NCBI RefSeq assembly: GCF_001612745.1
Contig: NZ_BDBA01000114.1
Coordinates: forward strand, 1 to 42,300
Length of the DNA stretch: 42,300 bases
Reading direction: 5' to 3'
Source of the DNA: Nocardia amamiensis NBRC 102102
Lineage (GTDB): Bacteria; Actinomycetota; Actinomycetes; Mycobacteriales; Mycobacteriaceae
In this document: one piece after another, positions 22,879 to 30,033 of the stretch
How the letters are laid out: each line of letters starts with the position of its first letter
Numbering within the stretch: the stretch's first letter is position 1
Made by a program: the position numbers and the translations under genes
The notes under the pieces: generated by a model
Database searches by the model: none
Told to the model about the DNA's origin: nothing
The model's input: only the letters and a program-made list of their open reading frames with translations

Positions 22879-24240
22879 ATGACGCTGGTGACACCGCCGC
22901 GGGTATCCGGAGGCGACCACGAGCACGGCCATCTGGAGGAGTTCCGCGTCGATCCGATCGGGCTGATGCGCCGGGTCCGCGAAGAGTGCGGTGACGTCGG
23001 GTCATTCGATCTGGCGGGCCGACAGGTCATCCTGCTGTCCGGCGCGGAGGCCAACGAATTCTTCTTCCGTTCCGGCGACGAGGACCTCGACCAGGCCGCC
23101 GCCTATCCGTTCATGAAGCCCATCTTCGGCGACGGCGTCGTCTTCGACGCCGGCCCGGAACGCCGCAAGGAGATGTTGCACAACCAGGCATTGCGCGCGG
23201 AGCACATGCGCGGCCACGCCGCGACCATCGCCCGCGAGGTCGAGCGGATGCTGGCGCGCTGGGGCGATGCAGGGGAGATCGACCTGCTCGACTTCTTCGC
23301 CGAGCTGACCATCTACACCTCCTCGGCCTGCCTGATCGGCGTGAAGTTCCGCGACGAACTCGACGACCGCTTCGCCCGCCTCTACCACGACCTCGAACGC
23401 GGCACCGACGCATTGGCTTACGTCGACCCGTACGCCCCGATCGAAAGCTTCCGGCGCCGCGACCAGGCGCGCGCCGAGTTGGTCGACCTGGTCCAGGCCA
23501 TCATGGACCGCAGGGCCGCGAACCCGCCCGCGGGCAAGGACGACCGGGACATGCTCGACGTGCTCATCTCGATCCCGGGCGACGACGGCCGGCCGCGGTT
23601 CAGCGCCAGCGAGATCACCGGCATCTTCATCTCCATGATGTTCGCCGGCCACCACACCACCTCCGGCACGGCGGCCTGGACGATCATCGAACTGCTGCGC
23701 CACCCCGGGATATCGCGTCAGGTCGTCGCCGAACTGGACGAGCTCTACGCCGACGGCTCCGACATCAGCTTCGGCGCGCTGCGCCGAATCCCCCGGCTCG
23801 AAGCGGTGCTCAAGGAAACGCTGCGCCTGCACCCGCCGTTGATCATCCTCATGCGCGTGGCGCGAGGCGACTTCGATGTCCGCGGCCATCGCATCGCCCC
23901 CGGTGACCACGTGGCCGCCACACCAGCCATCTCGAATCGGATTCCGGAGGACTTTCCCGATCCGGACGCCTTCGATCCCGGCCGCTACCTCGACCCCAAC
24001 CAAGCGGACATCGTCCACCGCTGGACCTGGATTCCGTTCGGCGCGGGCCGCCACCGCTGCGTCGGCGCCGCGTTCGCACTCATGCAACTGAAGGCGATCT
24101 TCTCACTCCTGTTGCGCGACTGGGAGTTCGAGATGACCCAGCCGCCGGACCACTACCGCAACGACCACTCCAAGATGGTCGTGCAACTCGCGCAGCCATG
24201 CACCGTCCGCTACCGGCGGCGCAAGCCCGGCACCGCGTGA
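22879..24240 (+). CDS. cyp51: cytochrome P450 CYP51, sterol 14-alpha-demethylase
   Basis: The 453-residue soluble P450 matches the mycobacterial CYP51 type over its whole length. It has HLEEFRVDPIGLMRRVREECGDVG at the start, YPFMKPIFGDGVVFDAGPERRKEML in the B'-C region typical of CYP51, the I-helix FAGHHTTSG, the K-helix ETLRLHPP, and the heme loop FGAGRHRCVGAAFA with the cysteine ligand. The enzyme removes the 14-alpha methyl of sterols such as lanosterol or obtusifoliol using O2 and electrons from a ferredoxin. In Mycobacterium the ferredoxin gene follows cyp51 directly; here none does. RBS GGAAGGA precedes the ATG. The native substrate in actinomycetes is unsettled. Confidence 0.95.
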   Translation: MTLVTPPRVSGGDHEHGHLEEFRVDPIGLMRRVREECGDVGSFDLAGRQVILLSGAEANEFFFRSGDEDLDQAAAYPFMKPIFGDGVVFDAGPERRKEMLHNQALRAEHMRGHAATIAREVERMLARWGDAGEIDLLDFFAELTIYTSSACLIGVKFRDELDDRFARLYHDLERGTDALAYVDPYAPIESFRRRDQARAELVDLVQAIMDRRAANPPAGKDDRDMLDVLISIPGDDGRPRFSASEITGIFISMMFAGHHTTSGTAAWTIIELLRHPGISRQVVAELDELYADGSDISFGALRRIPRLEAVLKETLRLHPPLIILMRVARGDFDVRGHRIAPGDHVAATPAISNRIPEDFPDPDAFDPGRYLDPNQADIVHRWTWIPFGAGRHRCVGAAFALMQLKAIFSLLLRDWEFEMTQPPDHYRNDHSKMVVQLAQPCTVRYRRRKPGTA

Positions 24241-24264
24241 GCGGCCCGTGGCCCCGAGCGGGCT

Positions 24265-24342
24265 CCTCGTATCGCACTTGGCGTAGACATAGGCCAGTTC
24301 GGCGGCGCGGTAGCGGTAGTCGACGTTGATCGGCACGGCCGC
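24265..24342 (-). pseudogene. short remnant of an acyl-CoA ligase (FadD-like)
   Basis: The minus-strand codons read AAVPINVDYRYRAAELAYVYAKC, which is the conserved internal segment of FadD-type acyl-CoA synthetases (VPxNxxYRYxxxELxYxxxDA) found about 90-110 residues into intact proteins. No start, AMP-binding motif or C-terminal part is present nearby. The remnant begins about 20 bases after the stop of the 24362-25621 gene on the same strand and ends against the cyp51 stop. It is probably the leftover of a ligase that once belonged to that operon. Confidence 0.6.
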
Positions 24343-24361
24343 CGATTGCCCCTTGGAGCTG

Positions 24362-25621
24362 TCACACGACGGTGAGTGGAAGGGGTATCCCCCGGTCGGT
24401 GAAGGCGAACGCGGCGCCGGTGCTGAACCGCGTCAGCGCGACCTCCGTCGCCTCCCGGAACGGTTTCGCACCGAGCGCGATCTCGGCGGTCCAGCCCTGA
24501 TCGGTGCCGGCGACGGCCTCGGCGCGGAAGCGCGGATTCACGCCACGCACCAGTGCGTTCAGCGGGCCGAGGTGGTGCGGGCCGAGCAGCGACGGCCAGG
24601 TTCCGTCGGTGTGGGCGCCGCTGGCCGCCGGAAACGTCAGCCGGACACGGCCGTTGGCTTCGGCTACCTCGATCCCCGTGTAGCACAGCGGGTTCAGAGC
24701 GGGATGCAGGCGCAGCACCGTAGCCAGCGCCCGGGCGTCATCGGTGAGGCCGAGGCAGTCGCGCAAGCGCTCACTGGTGAGCCCGGCGATCCCGGCGAAC
24801 TGTTTGCGCCCGATCTCGAGCGCCGCAGGTGCGTCCAGCCGTGCGCGCACCGCGATCATGAACCCGAGGGTCAACAGGTGCTGTTGCAGGCAGACCTCTT
24901 CGGCGATGCGCACCAGCGCCGAGCGGGAGAAGTCGGCGAAGCGCACATCGCTGAGCAACGGCCCCGAATAGTCCGGCCGCCCTTCCTCGGCGCGGTCGAT
25001 CGCGGGCAGCGCGAGCCCCGCCGCCACCGACCCGGCGACGAGTTCGGCGTTGGGCGGCACCGGCGGTGGCACGTGCGTGGGATCGATGCGGACGGTCCAC
25101 GCGCACACCGGTTTCCGGTCGGCCGGTCGACGCGGAGGTCGGTGGATCGGCCGGACCTGGGCGTGCGGATTGGTGGCCAGTGCCGTCGCGTCGAACGTCG
25201 GGTCTTCGATGTCGTGGCACATCGACACGACGAACTCCTCGCCCATCGGCTCCACGTCGGCGAGCGCGCCACACTGGTCGAGCCAGAACTCGCCATGGTC
25301 GTGATCGTCGACCCGGAACCGGAAATCCATGAACTGCGGTGGCGCGCCGATATCCAGTTGCAGCCCTTTGAAGATGGTCTCCACGCCGTCGCCGGTGAAG
25401 CCGAGTGCGCGCTGCATGCGCCGGGTGTAGACCGGGCTGGCCAGCTGCCACTCCTCGATCGCGATCGCGGTCATGCCCTCCCGGCCGAACGCGGCGATGG
25501 AGTGCGGCATGCCCGAGCGGTCGATGAGGTGCCCGCACAGGAGCAGTTCGGGAACGAGCGCGGCCAGGGTCGGACGATCCAGGTCGGCGAATCGGCTGTG
25601 TGGTGTGGCCATCGCGGTCAC
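24362..25621 (-). CDS. conserved-looking hypothetical protein (419 aa)
   Basis: I do not recognise the family with certainty. The protein is soluble with no signal peptide. It has a helical N-terminal third (LAALVPELLLCGHLIDRSGMPHSIAAFGREGMTAIAIEEWQLASPVYTRRMQRAL), then a distinctive block, DFRFRVDDHDHGEFWLDQCGALADVEPMGEEFVVSMCHDIEDPTFD, dense in His, Asp, Glu and Cys that could bind metal. A second, weaker block is LLTLGFMIAVRARLDAPAALEIGRKQFAGIAG. GTG 25621 overlaps the stop of the SnoaL-like gene (GTGA), so the two are co-translated. Its partner and the ligase remnant suggest a role in lipid or aromatic-acid metabolism. Confidence 0.75.
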   Translation of the reverse strand: MTAMATPHSRFADLDRPTLAALVPELLLCGHLIDRSGMPHSIAAFGREGMTAIAIEEWQLASPVYTRRMQRALGFTGDGVETIFKGLQLDIGAPPQFMDFRFRVDDHDHGEFWLDQCGALADVEPMGEEFVVSMCHDIEDPTFDATALATNPHAQVRPIHRPPRRPADRKPVCAWTVRIDPTHVPPPVPPNAELVAGSVAAGLALPAIDRAEEGRPDYSGPLLSDVRFADFSRSALVRIAEEVCLQQHLLTLGFMIAVRARLDAPAALEIGRKQFAGIAGLTSERLRDCLGLTDDARALATVLRLHPALNPLCYTGIEVAEANGRVRLTFPAASGAHTDGTWPSLLGPHHLGPLNALVRGVNPRFRAEAVAGTDQGWTAEIALGAKPFREATEVALTRFSTGAAFAFTDRGIPLPLTVV

Positions 25622-26169
25622 CACAGCGAGACCGGCGATTCGCCGACCCGGTACCACCCGGGCAGCGGTCGGCCTGAGACCGAACGCTCGATGCGCCGCT
25701 GCATGCCCGGCGTGAGCGCCTTGTTCGTGATCATCTCCAGGAACAGCGCGGAGACATTGCCGAAGTCGAAGAAGTCACGCTGCCAGGACCATTGGAAGTC
25801 GCCGCCGTAGCGGAACCAGCTGCCGCCGATGCCCTCGGGCGAGTAGTTGCGCCCGTCCGGGCGTTCGGCCGCGCTGATCTGTTTCCAGAACCCGATGACG
25901 CTGCCGGTGCGTTCGTCGACGACGAACTCCTGATACGGGTAGGTCCAGCCCTCCAGCCCGGCCATCTCCTGGCCGAGGGCGAGCTCGCGGATCTCGTCGC
26001 GGCCGACAGCCATGAACTCCTGGGTCGGACCGTAGTTCCACCCGTAGGTGGCGTCCTCGGTGTACATCTGCGCGAGCGGCTTCCAGTCGCCCTTTTCCTC
26101 GCAGCGCTGATTCTCCACGATCCAGCGCTGGATCATTTCGTCGAGTTCGGCGCGTTCGAAACCTGGCAT
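25618..26169 (-). CDS. NTF2/SnoaL-like family protein (183 aa)
   Basis: The protein reads as an NTF2-like cone. Helices at the start (ELDEMIQRWIVENQRCEEKGDWKPLAQMYTEDATYGWNYGPTQEFMAVGRDEIREL) show the SnoaL pattern: a helix, then a D-W-x-x-L-x-x-M-Y-x-x-D-A motif, a conserved loop, then strands WTYPYQEFVVDERTGSVIGFWKQIS and WFRYGGDFQWSWQRDFFDFGNVSALF. Such folds include ketosteroid isomerases, dehydratases and limonene-epoxide hydrolases; the catalytic chemistry here is unknown. ATG 26169 has an AAAGG site about 8 bases before it. It is the first gene of a two-gene operon whose upstream region carries the motif shared with cyp51. Confidence 0.8.
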   Translation of the reverse strand: MPGFERAELDEMIQRWIVENQRCEEKGDWKPLAQMYTEDATYGWNYGPTQEFMAVGRDEIRELALGQEMAGLEGWTYPYQEFVVDERTGSVIGFWKQISAAERPDGRNYSPEGIGGSWFRYGGDFQWSWQRDFFDFGNVSALFLEMITNKALTPGMQRRIERSVSGRPLPGWYRVGESPVSLW

Positions 26170-26492
26170 CAGTCGAACCTTTCGGGCCGGGGCGGTCTCG
26201 CCGTCGCCCGCGATCGACAAGCCTTGGTGCGGCCGTGATCACCGAGTGACGCTCCCGAGAGACACCTAGCTGGACATGTGTCTGGACGCTACCACCGCCC
26301 GTTTTGCCGGACAATCCCCGAACAGCCGGTCACCCGCAATATCGCGCGCCGCCTCGGACCGCCAGCGCCCGGCGCGTCGCAACGGGTCGGGCAACCGCGC
26401 TCGCCCATGATGTTCAGCGTTCATCGGCGCAGAGGGCGCCGCCCGGCGCCGTGTGCCGCAATCGATCGACTCGACCGAGGATGGGAGAGCGT
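26170..26492. other. 322-base divergent intergenic region
   Basis: It holds the 17-bp motif at 26271-26287 (described separately) and the promoters of the SnoaL-like operon and the XRE gene. No open frame here looks coding. Confidence 0.5.
26271..26287. promoter_or_regulatory. copy of the cyp51-upstream motif
   Basis: On the minus strand the site reads GTCCAGACACATGTCCA, 16 of 17 bases equal to the cyp51-upstream site, oriented toward the SnoaL-like operon about 102 bases away. AGACAC and GTGTCT arms also flank a 12-base spacer here (26260-26283). Confidence 0.55.
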
Positions 26493-26876
26493 GTGGGGAA
26501 GATGGGCAGGCGGAAGCGATCCAGGCTGATCACCAGCGGGATCCTGCGCGAAAAGCAGCAAACGAGAGAACCCGGTGATCCGGCGAAACCGGCGCCGGAA
26601 CTCGCGGAGGCCGTCGAGGTCGTCGCCGCGCTGGACCTCGACGCCCTCGCGACACGCGTGCGTGCGCGGCGCCGCGAGATGAAGTGGACCCAGGCGGACG
26701 TGGCGGGCAACGGCGGCCCGGCGGCCAAAGCGGTCAGCGAGATCGAGCGGTCTCGCAATCCGCAGCCCAGCACCGAGGTGCTGGACAAACTGGACGCAGG
26801 GCTCGGCTGGCCGCCGGGCACCAGCGCGACGATCCTGCACGACGGCGTGGCCGGCGAACTGGCCGCGGCACACTGA
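26493..26876 (+). CDS. XRE-like helix-turn-helix protein
   Basis: The 127-residue protein starts with a very basic tail (GRRKRSRLITSG). Residues about 45-115 form a Cro/CI-type domain: LATRVRARRREMKWTQADVAGNGGPAAKAVSEIERSRNPQPSTEVLDKLDAGLGWPPGTS. The order 'W-T-Q-x-x-V-A, S-E-I-E-R, L-x-K-L-D-x-x-L-G-W-x-x-G' is that of the XRE family. GTG 26493 is chosen for a GGGAG site 6 bases upstream; ATG 26481 and 26502 are alternatives. It is probably a regulator with no evident target. A long hairpin terminator follows its stop. Confidence 0.75.
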   Translation: MGKMGRRKRSRLITSGILREKQQTREPGDPAKPAPELAEAVEVVAALDLDALATRVRARRREMKWTQADVAGNGGPAAKAVSEIERSRNPQPSTEVLDKLDAGLGWPPGTSATILHDGVAGELAAAH

Positions 26877-26892
26877 TCAGCGGTTCGAAAAC

Positions 26893-26929
26893 CGGTCGGC
26901 CGGAGCGCCTTTCGCGCTCCGACCGGCCG
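26893..26929. terminator. strong bidirectional hairpin terminator
   Basis: About 15 base pairs with one mismatch and one G-T pair (CGGTCGGCCGGAGCGC against GCGCTCCGACCGGCCG) and a 5-base loop CTTTC lie between the XRE gene and the converging hypothetical gene. There is no T-run. Confidence 0.7.
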
Positions 26930-27018
26930 CGCCGTCATGTTGCTCCGCGGACCCCTCAGCGAGTGCTCTCGCGTCGCCGGAATACGCGAGCCCGGCGGTG
27001 TGGGACGCAGAACCGCCG

Positions 27019-27531
27019 CTACAGCGGCGCGGTTGTCGTGTTCGAGCGTCCGACCCGTTCGTCGTTGATCAAGTGGTAGGCGCGACCCAAGTCGTCCAGC
27101 ACCCGCTCCCATCGAAGCTCCGCCTCGTAGCCGCGCGGGTTGTGACTGAGCAGCAGCAGGGCCTCGGCCGCGTCCGTCGAACGCGCGGCGGCGTCCAGCA
27201 GGACCGGAACCGGCTCCACGGTGGTGCCCGCCGCCAGTGCGCCGATGCGGTCGTGCAGCCAGTGCGCGTCGAAACGTGCCTGCTCCGTGGGATTCTCGCC
27301 GTCCACCGGACGGGTGCTCACCGCGGCGGCGCGGGCGGCCTCCGCATCGTCCATGGTCGTGGTGACGACCTGCCGCAGTTCGCTGCTCGCGACGCGGTGT
27401 AGCAAACCGACTAAAAGGACACGCTCCGCGTTCGGGCCGCGCAGACCGGCATCTCCCAGCCGCGCGCCCACTTCGTCCGGGTTGATCCGGAGAATCGACA
27501 GAACCGCTCGTAACTGCGCAATCGTTACCAC
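27019..27531 (-). CDS. hypothetical protein (170 aa)
   Basis: A soluble, mostly helical protein: VTIAQLRAVLSILRINPDEVGARLGDAGLRGPNAERVLLVGLLHRVASSELRQVVTTTMDDAEAARAAAV. It then has a linker and PVLLDAAARSTDAAEALLLLSHNPRGYEAELRWERVLDDLGRAYHLI. GAGGAGGGG lies 7 bases before GTG 27531, which supports the start. No family recognised. It stands alone, convergent with the XRE gene and divergent from the 27787 gene. Confidence 0.7.
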   Translation of the reverse strand: MVTIAQLRAVLSILRINPDEVGARLGDAGLRGPNAERVLLVGLLHRVASSELRQVVTTTMDDAEAARAAAVSTRPVDGENPTEQARFDAHWLHDRIGALAAGTTVEPVPVLLDAAARSTDAAEALLLLSHNPRGYEAELRWERVLDDLGRAYHLINDERVGRSNTTTAPL

Positions 27532-27786
27532 TTCGTCCGCCCCTCCTCGTCGTTGCGGGCCCCACCATCACATCTGGACGACAGCCTGCCAAACCCACCG
27601 CATGTTAACTGCCCAGTAGCCATCTTTCGATCCAGCGTGTCTGAAGATCACATCGCTCAGCACAGCCCGGTCCGGGTTCAGCCGACACCGGACCGTCCCG
27701 CGATTATCGTCCGCGAACCGGCTCTGCGGTCCAGGTCACCGTGATCCGCAGGATAACCGGCGAGAGAGTTGGGTACTCCATTCCCT

Positions 27787-28437
27787 ATGAGAGCGATACC
27801 GGCGCGGGTCACTGGGGACGCGACCACGCCCGCAGTGCGCGATTCCGAGCTCGGCGGTGCGATCGCGAGCACGAAATGGCGTCGCATCAGGGAGGTGATC
27901 GCCACGCGCACCGTCGCCGATGCCACGCGGGAAGTATCGATCGAGGTCGGCAAACCACAGATGGCGCCGGGCGACACCGGCGTGGTGTGCGGATTCCGCA
28001 TCCAGGGCATCGGCGAGCGCTGGGCGCACGGCGCCGATTCCATCGCGGCGCTGTACCGCGCGTTTCAGGAGATCGCCGACGAGCTGCGACAGGCGAACGA
28101 CCGGGGCGCGCACTTCGAAGTGACCGAGCCGTCCGATCCGCGATTCCCCGCCACCCCGACCCGCCCGTCGCGCGCCGCGACGACGGCCATGCACGAACCG
28201 CAGGCCCTCATCGCCGCGCGCACGCTGCGCGATGCCGACAGCTCGCTCTCGATCATCATCGGCAGGCCCTACCTGGCGGCCGACCGGCGTAACCATCTGT
28301 GCCGGTTCCACATCAGCGAGCAGGGCGCCTCGGTGGCCAGCGGCGTGGACGAAATCCAGGCCCTGCACAGCGCGATCCACTTGATCAGCGAGCGCCTCGA
28401 GCTGCCCGCCGATTGGCCGGTGAGCCGCTTGTCCTGA
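27787..28437 (+). CDS. DUF6968-like protein made of two tandem domain copies
   Basis: The 216-residue protein consists of two homologous units of about 70 residues. Unit 1 (about 38-107) reads IATRTVADATREVSIEVGKPQ...CGFRIQGIGERWAHGADSIAALYRAFQEIADELRQ. Unit 2 (about 142-211) reads IAARTLRDADSSLSIIIGRPY...CRFHISEQGASVASGVDEIQALHSAIHLISERLE. Both follow strand-strand, a G-[KR]-P motif, a C-x-[FI]-x-I strand, a turn, and a helix. The domain resembles the small DUF6968-type proteins common in bacteria, whose function is not established. ATG 27787 is used, and TTG 27769 is an alternative because the ribosome binding site is weak. Confidence 0.75.
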   Translation: MRAIPARVTGDATTPAVRDSELGGAIASTKWRRIREVIATRTVADATREVSIEVGKPQMAPGDTGVVCGFRIQGIGERWAHGADSIAALYRAFQEIADELRQANDRGAHFEVTEPSDPRFPATPTRPSRAATTAMHEPQALIAARTLRDADSSLSIIIGRPYLAADRRNHLCRFHISEQGASVASGVDEIQALHSAIHLISERLELPADWPVSRLS

Positions 28438-28605
28438 GGCTCGCGCGGAACAATCACGGAAAACCGCCCAGCCGGTCCGGATTCGGCATCGAATCATCGG
28501 TTGGTGGATTGTCGTTCGACCGGCGCAGTTCCCCTCCGGCGCCGACACTCCCCGTGCCGAACCGGACCGTGGCGACGCCGCGGCGTCGCCAGGAGGGAAC
28601 TGCCC

Positions 28606-29970
28606 ATGGAATTCATCTCGCCGCTGGACGCCTTGTTCCTCATCGCGGAATCACGCGAGCACCCGATGCACGTCGGCACACTGCAGATCTTCGACCCGAT
28701 GGACAGCACGGGACCGGAGTTCGCCCGGCGCGCGTACGCGACGCTGGCGGCCGAGGAGGACTTCCATCCCACCTTCCGCAAGCGCCCGGCCCGGCTGTTC
28801 GGCACACCGCAGCTGGCGTGGGCGGTGGAGCGCACCATCGAACTCGACTACCACCTGCAGCGGTGGGCATTACCCGAAACCGGTGGCCAGGACCCGCTGG
28901 TGGAGATGACCGCCGGACTGCACAGCACCCTGCTGGACCGCCACCGGCCGCTGTGGGAATTACACCTGATCGAAGGGCTCGCAGGCGACCGCGTCGCGAT
29001 GTACGCGAAGATGCACCACGCCCTCATGGATGGCGTCGCCGCCCAGCGCCTGCTGCAACGCACGCTGGCCAGCGACCCCGACTCCCGCGAGGCGCCGGCG
29101 CCCTGGCATCTGCCGCCTTCGGACCGGCGCCGCGAGAACCCGTCCCCGCCGCGCACGCTCGGTGGGGCGGCGCGGGCGATGTTCGCCGCGGCGGGCTCAG
29201 CACCCGCCCTCTTGCGCCTTGCCCGCACCGCGTTGGTGGAGCAGCAGTTGACGCTGCCGTTCGCCGCGCCGCGCACGCTGTTCAACGTCCCGATCGGCGG
29301 GGCACGCCGCTGCGCCGTGCGCTCCTGGCCGCTGGATCGCCTCCGCCAGGTCAAGAAGATGACCGGAACGACCCTCAACGACGTGGTGCTGGCCATGGCC
29401 GCGGGAGCGCTGCGCGCCTATCTGATCGCCCATCAAGCCTTGCCCGACAAACCATTGGTCGCGATGGTGCCGGTCTCGCTGCGCCCGGAGTCCGACGAGG
29501 GCCACACCGGCGGCAACGCCGTGGCCGCGCTGCTGTGCGGTCTCGCCACCGATCTGGCCGATCCGGCGCAGCGGCTCACGGCGATCAGCTCGTCGATGCA
29601 CCGCAGCAAGGAGATCTATCGCGAGCTCTCCCCCGTGCAGGCGGTCTCGCTGTCGGCGCTGACGCTGAGCCCGCTCGCGCTGGCCCTGCTCGTCCCCGCC
29701 ACGACCGCGCTGACCAACCCGCCGTTCAACATCGTCATCTCCAACGTTCCCGGCCCGCGCGAACCCCGGTACTGGAACGGCGCCCGCCTTGATGCCGGCT
29801 ACCCGCTGTCCATCCCGCTGGACGGCCAGGCGGTGAACATCACGCTCACCAGTAACGCCGACGCGCTCGATATCGGCATCGTCGCCTGCCGCCGCAGCGT
29901 GCCGGACGTGGCCACGCTGCTCGACCACCTCGAGACGGCGCTGTCCGATCTGGAAGACACCGTCTACTGA
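28606..29970 (+). CDS. wax ester synthase/diacylglycerol acyltransferase (WS/DGAT)
   Basis: The 454-residue acyltransferase has the active-site motif HHALMDG (137-143), preceded by PLWELHLIEGLAGDRVAMYAK. Further along are LNDVVLAMAAGALRAYLI, VPVSLRP and the family-specific PFNIVISNVPGPREP block. It uses acyl-CoA to make wax esters or triacylglycerol at the membrane or lipid body. AGGAGGG lies 7 bases before ATG 28606; the open frame upstream of it reads as arginine-rich shadow. It converges on the SRPBCC-ligase gene, so the two lipid genes face each other. Confidence 0.93.
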   Translation: MEFISPLDALFLIAESREHPMHVGTLQIFDPMDSTGPEFARRAYATLAAEEDFHPTFRKRPARLFGTPQLAWAVERTIELDYHLQRWALPETGGQDPLVEMTAGLHSTLLDRHRPLWELHLIEGLAGDRVAMYAKMHHALMDGVAAQRLLQRTLASDPDSREAPAPWHLPPSDRRRENPSPPRTLGGAARAMFAAAGSAPALLRLARTALVEQQLTLPFAAPRTLFNVPIGGARRCAVRSWPLDRLRQVKKMTGTTLNDVVLAMAAGALRAYLIAHQALPDKPLVAMVPVSLRPESDEGHTGGNAVAALLCGLATDLADPAQRLTAISSSMHRSKEIYRELSPVQAVSLSALTLSPLALALLVPATTALTNPPFNIVISNVPGPREPRYWNGARLDAGYPLSIPLDGQAVNITLTSNADALDIGIVACRRSVPDVATLLDHLETALSDLEDTVY

Positions 29971-29983
29971 CTGCCGGCTGAGG

Positions 29984-30007
29984 GAGCGGACGGGCCTCCT
30001 GCCGCTC
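29984..30007. terminator. hairpin between convergent WS/DGAT and ligase genes
   Basis: GAGCGG (29984-29989) pairs with CCGCTC (30002-30007) around a 12-base loop. It lies 14 bases after the acyltransferase stop and 27 bases before the end of the converging ligase gene. Confidence 0.45.
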
Positions 30008-30033
30008 TACTCACCCGGGTGCCCTGTTCCCGT

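Noticed and set aside
24326..25810. 494-codon plus-strand frame over the 419-residue hypothetical gene
   Set aside because: The minus strand has the coupled start with the SnoaL-like gene and a more protein-like composition; this frame is Arg/Gly/His-rich and lacks a ribosome binding site.
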